Positions 6,621 to 9,593 of a stretch of DNA of 9,593 bases are shown here, piece after piece. The stretch lies in NCBI GenBank assembly GCA_947178195.1, contig CAMWXM010000098.1, positions 1 to 9,593 on the forward strand. The letters run 5' to 3'. Source of the DNA: an uncultured Ruminococcus sp. GTDB lineage: Bacteria > Bacillota > Clostridia > Oscillospirales > Ruminococcaceae. The stretch's first letter is position 1, and the number at the start of each line of letters is the position of its first letter. The notes beneath the pieces are model-generated. The model saw only the letters and a program-made list of their open reading frames with translations. It ran no database searches and was not told where the DNA came from. The position numbers were made by a program, and so were the translations under genes.

Positions 6621-6657
6621 GAAAATGTCAATATAAACCCGCAATTTTTTTTATTTA

Positions 6658-6706
6658 GAAAAAAATAAGAAAAACACTTGAAAAATGTAGTATTATCTGT
6701 TATAAT
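6658..6706 (+). promoter_or_regulatory. Sigma-A promoter of purA with upstream A-tracts
   Basis: The -35 box TTGAAA (6678-6683), a 17-bp spacer and a perfect -10 box TATAAT (6701-6706) form a near-consensus promoter. A-tracts at 6658-6676 directly upstream resemble an UP element. Start of transcription is expected near 6713, giving a leader of about 35 nt, too short for a purine riboswitch. A second TATAAT at 6714-6719 has no fitting -35. Confidence 0.82.
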
Positions 6707-6747
6707 AAATGTGTATAATTTATTACAAAATGAAAAGAGGAATTTAA

Positions 6748-8022
6748 ATGCCTGCAAATATTGTTGTCGGAACTCAGTGGGGCGACGAGGGTAAAGGAAA
6801 AATTATCGATATTCTCGCTTCCCGTGCAGATGTGGTAGTCCGTTCACAGGGCGGTAATAACGCCGGCCATACTGTTGTGAATAACGGACAGACCTATAAG
6901 CTTCATCTTATCCCTTCTGGTATTCTTTATCCTGATAAGCTTTGTCTTATCGGTGCTGGGGTTGTTCTCGATCCGAAGGATTTTACGGGAGAACTGAGCG
7001 CTCTTCACGAAAGAGGAATATCCACAGACAATCTTAAAATAGACCCGAGAGCCCATGTGGTAATGCCATGGCATATTATTCTTGACGGTCTTTCGGAAAA
7101 ATTCAGAGGTAATTCTGATATAGGCACTACTAAAAGAGGTATCGGTCCTACATATATGGATAAATACGAGCGTTGCGGCATAAGAATGTACGATCTTGTC
7201 AACCCTGAGGTCTTTGCTGAAAAGGCACGTTCTACCGGAATGCTGAAAAATAAGATAATTACTGAGGTTTACGGCGGAGAAGCTGTGGATATAGAAGCGG
7301 TAATAAAGGAATATAACGAATACGGTAAAATTTTAAAGCCTTTTGTGGACGATGTTTCAGTGCTGACCTTTGAGGCTGATAAAAGCGGCAAAACTATAAT
7401 GTTTGAGGGCGCACAGGCGACGCTTCTGGATATTGATTTCGGTACCTATCCTTACGTTACCTCATCTCATCCCCTTTCGGCAGGAGTATGCGTAGGTACA
7501 GGAGTAGGTCCACGCATGATATCAAATATTATCGGTGTCGCAAAAGCGTATACTACAAGAGTGGGAAAAGGTCCGTTCCCTACAGAGCTTGATGATGAAA
7601 TCGGCGATAAAATAAGAACTGTCGGCGGCGAATTTGGTACTACTACCGGACGTCCCAGAAGAACCGGTTGGTTTGACGCCGTTATTGTAAAGCATTCGGT
7701 GAGAGTAAACGGTCTTGACGGACTTGCTATAAATAAGCTTGATACCCTTTGCGGTCTGGGCAATCTGAAGGTCTGCGTAGGCTATAAAATGCCTGACGGC
7801 AGTACTATAAATAATTTTCCACCGACCCTTGAACAGCTTGAAGGCTGTCAGCCTATCTATGAAGAGTTGGAAGGCTTTACGGAAGATATTTCAGGTTGCA
7901 AAAGTTTTGAAGAATTACCTGTTTCCTGTCAGAAATATATTGAAAGACTTGAAGAGCTTTGCGGCTGTCATGTTGCAATGATAGGCGTAGGTCCTGACAG
8001 AAGCCAGATCATCGAAAGATGA
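6748..8022 (+). CDS. purA: Adenylosuccinate synthetase
   Basis: It catalyses the first committed step from IMP to AMP: IMP + aspartate + GTP gives adenylosuccinate + GDP + phosphate, in the cytosol. The protein is 424 aa, the family length. The N-terminal phosphate loop is GTQWGDEGKGK (8-18) with catalytic Asp13. His41 in QGGNNAGHT (34-42) is the second catalytic residue; both keep the E. coli numbering. Further signatures: GIGPTYMDK, EGAQATLLDIDFGTYPYVTSSHP, TTTGRPRRTGWFD (the aspartate/IMP loop) and the closing VGPDRSQII. The ATG at 6748 follows AGAGG (6736-6740) by 7 nt. It has its own near-consensus promoter and ends before a two-way terminator, so it appears monocistronic. It is divergent from the acn operon and convergent with the Nudix gene. 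No frameshift or missing key residue is seen. Confidence 0.98.
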   Translation: MPANIVVGTQWGDEGKGKIIDILASRADVVVRSQGGNNAGHTVVNNGQTYKLHLIPSGILYPDKLCLIGAGVVLDPKDFTGELSALHERGISTDNLKIDPRAHVVMPWHIILDGLSEKFRGNSDIGTTKRGIGPTYMDKYERCGIRMYDLVNPEVFAEKARSTGMLKNKIITEVYGGEAVDIEAVIKEYNEYGKILKPFVDDVSVLTFEADKSGKTIMFEGAQATLLDIDFGTYPYVTSSHPLSAGVCVGTGVGPRMISNIIGVAKAYTTRVGKGPFPTELDDEIGDKIRTVGGEFGTTTGRPRRTGWFDAVIVKHSVRVNGLDGLAINKLDTLCGLGNLKVCVGYKMPDGSTINNFPPTLEQLEGCQPIYEELEGFTEDISGCKSFEELPVSCQKYIERLEELCGCHVAMIGVGPDRSQIIER

Positions 8023-8078
8023 TTTACAGGTATTACCGCACAAAAATGCTGCATATCCGATGCAGAAGCTTAAATCAT
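8019..8078 (+). other. Nested inverted repeats in the purA 3' untranslated region
   Basis: ATGATTTA (8019-8026, overlapping the purA stop) is the exact reverse complement of TAAATCAT (8071-8078). Within them CTGCAT (8049-8054) and ATGCAG (8060-8065) form a 6-bp stem with a 5-nt loop. The RNA could fold into a stalk with an inner hairpin just before the terminator. No T-run follows, so this is not itself a terminator. Function unknown; chance cannot be excluded. Confidence 0.4.
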
Positions 8079-8098
8079 GGTAGAAAAAATTTCATATA

Positions 8099-8141
8099 AA
8101 AAATATCCCTCGTTCTTAATTTTTAAGACGGGGATATTTTT
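8099..8141. terminator. Two-way Rho-independent terminator between purA and the Nudix gene
   Basis: The left arm (8099-8119, beginning AAAAATATCCC) pairs with the right arm (8123-8141, ending GGGATATTTTT) over about 19 bp with two single-base bulges and a TTT loop. Because the arms end in A-runs on the left and T-runs on the right, each strand gives a stem followed by U residues. This suits two convergent genes: purA ends at 8022 and the Nudix gene at 8170. Confidence 0.9.
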
Positions 8142-8169
8142 ATGTCGTATTCATTTGCATATAATTTTG

Positions 8170-8583
8170 TTATACTCGTTCTTTGATAGCTGCTTTTGCC
8201 TTATTGACAATAATTTTGTCATTTTCATAGGTAAGTATATTTACAGCATAGCCTACATCCACCCATTTTATATCGGCAATTTCCTCTTCCTGAGGGATAT
8301 AGTCGAAATTTTTGGCTTTTGCAAGAAAGTAAACTACCACCTTATGGGTATCCTTTTTAGGAGAATAGGAGACGGTTTCTCTGAATGTGGGGTCAAAAAT
8401 AACGTCTATGCCTGTTTCTTCCATTATTTCTCTTTTAGCAGTTTCAAGCTCTGTTTCATTGCCTTCAACATGACCCTTGGGAAACGACCAGTGTCCACTG
8501 TTTACATGCTTGATAAGCAGAATTTCCGTGTTACCATGTGATTTGCGATAAACAATAGCTCCGCATGATTTTTCATGAAGCAT
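8170..8583 (-). CDS. Nudix hydrolase, Ap4A pyrophosphatase-like
   Basis: This is a 137-aa cytosolic Nudix enzyme. The Nudix box is complete: Gly37, Glu43, Arg51-Glu52, Glu55-Glu56 and Gly58 fit GX5EX7REUXEEXGU, so Mg-dependent cleavage of a nucleoside-diphosphate-X substrate is expected. The HWSFPKGHVEGNE stretch (31-43) before and into the box and the short overall length resemble bis(5'-nucleosyl)-tetraphosphatases (Ap4A hydrolases, NUDT2-like). The exact substrate cannot be fixed from sequence. The ATG at 8583 has AAAGGAG (8597-8591) 7 nt upstream. It has its own promoter and appears monocistronic, divergent from the asp23-fakA unit and convergent with purA. Ap4A contains two adenosines, so a loose link with purA is possible, but adjacency here is tail to tail and does not imply co-regulation. 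Confidence 0.93.
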   Translation of the reverse strand: MLHEKSCGAIVYRKSHGNTEILLIKHVNSGHWSFPKGHVEGNETELETAKREIMEETGIDVIFDPTFRETVSYSPKKDTHKVVVYFLAKAKNFDYIPQEEEIADIKWVDVGYAVNILTYENDKIIVNKAKAAIKERV

Positions 8584-8622
8584 TTTTTTACTCCTTTACA
8601 AATAAATTATGTTGTTAGTATC

Positions 8623-8651
8623 ATTATATCATATTTATTTTGTTTTGTCTA
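8623..8651 (-). promoter_or_regulatory. Sigma-A promoter of the Nudix gene
   Basis: On the minus strand: -35 TAGACA at 8651-8646, a 17-bp spacer, and -10 TATAAT at 8628-8623 preceded by TGA (extended -10). Transcription would start about 33 nt before the ATG. The rest of the 263-bp divergent spacer (about 8652-8778) is AT-rich, and I see no convincing structure or gene in it. Confidence 0.75.
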
Positions 8652-8778
8652 TAAATTTATGGTGACTTTTATCAGCAAAGCAGTATGAAATTTGAAATTT
8701 AACAAATATTTACATTTTTCTTTCTTTTAGGACAATAAAGTACAAAGCTTTTTATGAATACAGGCTCTAAATTTTCCG

Positions 8779-8807
8779 TTGTATTTGTTATTTAATTATG
8801 GTATAAT
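8779..8807 (+). promoter_or_regulatory. Sigma-A promoter of the asp23-fakA unit
   Basis: -35 TTGTAT (8779-8784), a 17-bp spacer and a perfect -10 TATAAT (8802-8807) with an extended TGG just upstream (8799-8801). The start of transcription would be near 8814, about 33 nt before the ATG at 8847. No SigB-like boxes are obvious, although Asp23 proteins are stress-induced in staphylococci. Confidence 0.78.
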
Positions 8808-8846
8808 AAAAGTACAAATAAAAATACCAGTTTAAGGAGAAAGTAT

Positions 8847-9197
8847 ATGCTAAGCACAGAAAATTACATGGGGAAGATAACGGTGACTGATTCCTATATA
8901 AAAGCACTTATAAGCCGTACCGTTTCCGACTGTTTCGGGGTCGCAGAAATGCAAAGCAGCTCGTTCAGTGAGTTTGTGCTCAATGATATGTTAAAGCTCA
9001 GACAGGACAAAAAAGGAATACGTATATGCACAAAGGGCAACGAGCTTATAATAGACCTTCATATTTCGGTAGTATTCGGAACTAATATTGCTGCCATAGT
9101 CAGAAGCGTTAAAGACAAGGTGGAATTTGTTGTTTCCGAGTCGGTGGGAGCACCTGTCAGAGAAATAAATGTTTATGTAGACAGTATAAAAGAATAA
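8847..9197 (+). CDS. Asp23/Gls24 family envelope-stress protein (YloU-like)
   Basis: This is a 116-aa protein of the Asp23/Gls24 (DUF322) family. Family proteins are small, abundant and membrane-associated through partners, and are linked to cell-envelope stress; this is family knowledge, not seen here. Seen: an N-terminal GKITVTDSYIKALISRTVSDCFGVAEM block (9-35), typical of the family start, and a central LIIDLHISVVFGTNIAAIVRSVKDKVEFVVSESVGAPVREINVYVDSI block (67-114), which matches the family core. The variable middle (36-60) is short and basic. The ATG at 8847 has AAGGAGA (8834-8840) 6 nt upstream. It is followed after 13 nt by fakA, the same order as yloU-yloV in Bacillus, which strengthens the call. 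It has no transmembrane helix or signal peptide. Confidence 0.92.
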   Translation: MLSTENYMGKITVTDSYIKALISRTVSDCFGVAEMQSSSFSEFVLNDMLKLRQDKKGIRICTKGNELIIDLHISVVFGTNIAAIVRSVKDKVEFVVSESVGAPVREINVYVDSIKE

Positions 9198-9210
9198 GGG
9201 GGGATCTATT

Positions 9211-9593
9211 TTGTTAAAGGGCAGTACATTCAGAGATAGTCTTATTTCCGCAGGAATAAGCATTCAGAATAACAGAAAAAAGGTTGACGAACTTAACATT
9301 TTTCCCGTGCCGGACGGTGATACGGGTACAAATATGTCTCTTACATTGTCGGCGGCGGTAAGAGAGCTGGAAATAACCGATGACAGCATAACCGTTTCAC
9401 GGGCAGCGGATATTGCCGCTTCGGCTATGCTCAGAGGTGCAAGAGGAAATTCAGGAGTTATTACTTCGCTTATATTCAGGGGCTTTTCAAAAGCCTTTTC
9501 GGGACTTGATACCGCCGAATGCACAGACATCGCAAAGGCTCTTGATGCAGGCGTTGAAGCGGCTTATAAATCGGTTATCAATCCCATAGAAGG
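9211..9593 (+). CDS. fakA: Fatty acid kinase FakA / DAK-phosphatase (DhaL-like) N-terminus, 3'-truncated
   Basis: Only the first 127 codons are in the window. FakA (YloV) phosphorylates fatty acids presented by FakB (DegV-family) proteins so that they enter phospholipid synthesis; it has an N-terminal DhaL-like ATP domain. Seen: NIFPVPDGDTGTNMSLT (29-45) with Asp35 and Asp37 as likely Mg-ATP ligands, the LRGARGNSGVI loop (74-84), IFRGFSKAF (88-96) and AYKSVINPIE (118-127), all typical of this family. The start is a TTG at 9211, 7 nt after AAGGGGGG (9196-9203), and the reading matches the usual family N-terminus (MLKGSTFRDSLISAG); no ATG occurs in frame until residue 42, inside the ATP motif. 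It lies 13 nt after the asp23-like gene and so forms an operon with it. The C-terminal domains are outside the window, so a shorter DhaL-only protein cannot be fully excluded. Confidence 0.9.
   Translation, partial: MLKGSTFRDSLISAGISIQNNRKKVDELNIFPVPDGDTGTNMSLTLSAAVRELEITDDSITVSRAADIAASAMLRGARGNSGVITSLIFRGFSKAFSGLDTAECTDIAKALDAGVEAAYKSVINPIE

Noticed and set aside
6707..6747. Purine riboswitch or other long leader before purA
   Set aside because: The near-consensus promoter leaves a leader of only about 35 nt, too short for a known riboswitch.
8077..8541. Plus-strand ORF of 154 codons opposite the Nudix gene
   Set aside because: It runs through the terminator hairpin and antisense to a complete Nudix box; its hydrophobic Phe/Ile-rich translation is typical of a shadow frame.
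8688..8705. TTAACAA in the Nudix/asp23 spacer as a Rex operator half
   Set aside because: The matching other half is absent and the region is very AT-rich, so chance is the simplest explanation.
1..9593. CRISPR array, insertion sequence, integrase, toxin-antitoxin or phage genes
   Set aside because: No regularly spaced repeats, transposase motifs, terminal inverted repeats or tRNA-linked attachment sites were seen on either strand.

Overview
The window is an ordinary-looking stretch of chromosome from a low-GC Gram-positive anaerobe. It is most likely a gut Clostridia/Oscillospiraceae (Ruminococcus-like) bacterium. The reasons are AT-rich spacers, strong AGGAGG-type ribosome binding sites, sigma-A promoters, a Rex redox repressor, an Asp23-FakA pair, an 'Aquifex-type' aconitase and a eukaryote-like NADP isocitrate dehydrogenase. 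The genus is an inference; no rRNA gene is present. I see no mobile element, CRISPR array, tRNA, attachment site or phage gene.

Layout. (1) 1-1731, plus strand: the 3' part of dnaJ, its J-domain start cut off by the window edge, followed after 10 nt by a DUF4352-like lipoprotein gene. A strong hairpin terminator at 1743-1800 lies between this unit and the convergent rex operon. (2) 6620-1797, minus strand: one five-gene transcription unit in the order acn (aconitase), a 79-aa two-helix membrane protein, a DUF6630-like cytosolic protein, icd (NADP-isocitrate dehydrogenase) and rex (NADH/NAD+ sensing repressor). Gaps between genes are 2 to about 38 nt, each gene has its own ribosome binding site, and I find no internal promoter or terminator. 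(3) 6478-6747: a 270-bp divergent control region. It holds the acn promoter, a leader hairpin at the predicted 5' end of the acn message, a 19-bp dyad, and the purA promoter with A-tracts. (4) purA (plus strand), convergent with a Nudix Ap4A-hydrolase-like gene (minus strand), with a two-way terminator between them. (5) 8584-8846: a second divergent region with clear promoters for the Nudix gene and for the asp23-fakA unit; fakA runs off the right edge.

How the genes fit together. The acn-icd pair makes 2-oxoglutarate and NADPH from citrate, which is the oxidative half-TCA branch that fermentative Firmicutes use for glutamate synthesis. Ending this operon with rex links a redox sensor to the branch. 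The most interesting material is the acn leader (hairpin, dyad and one perfect Rex-type half-site) and the two uncharacterised proteins sandwiched between aconitase and isocitrate dehydrogenase. The remaining genes are housekeeping: chaperone, adenylate synthesis, nucleotide clean-up and fatty-acid kinase. I found no convincing novel defence or mobile system here.
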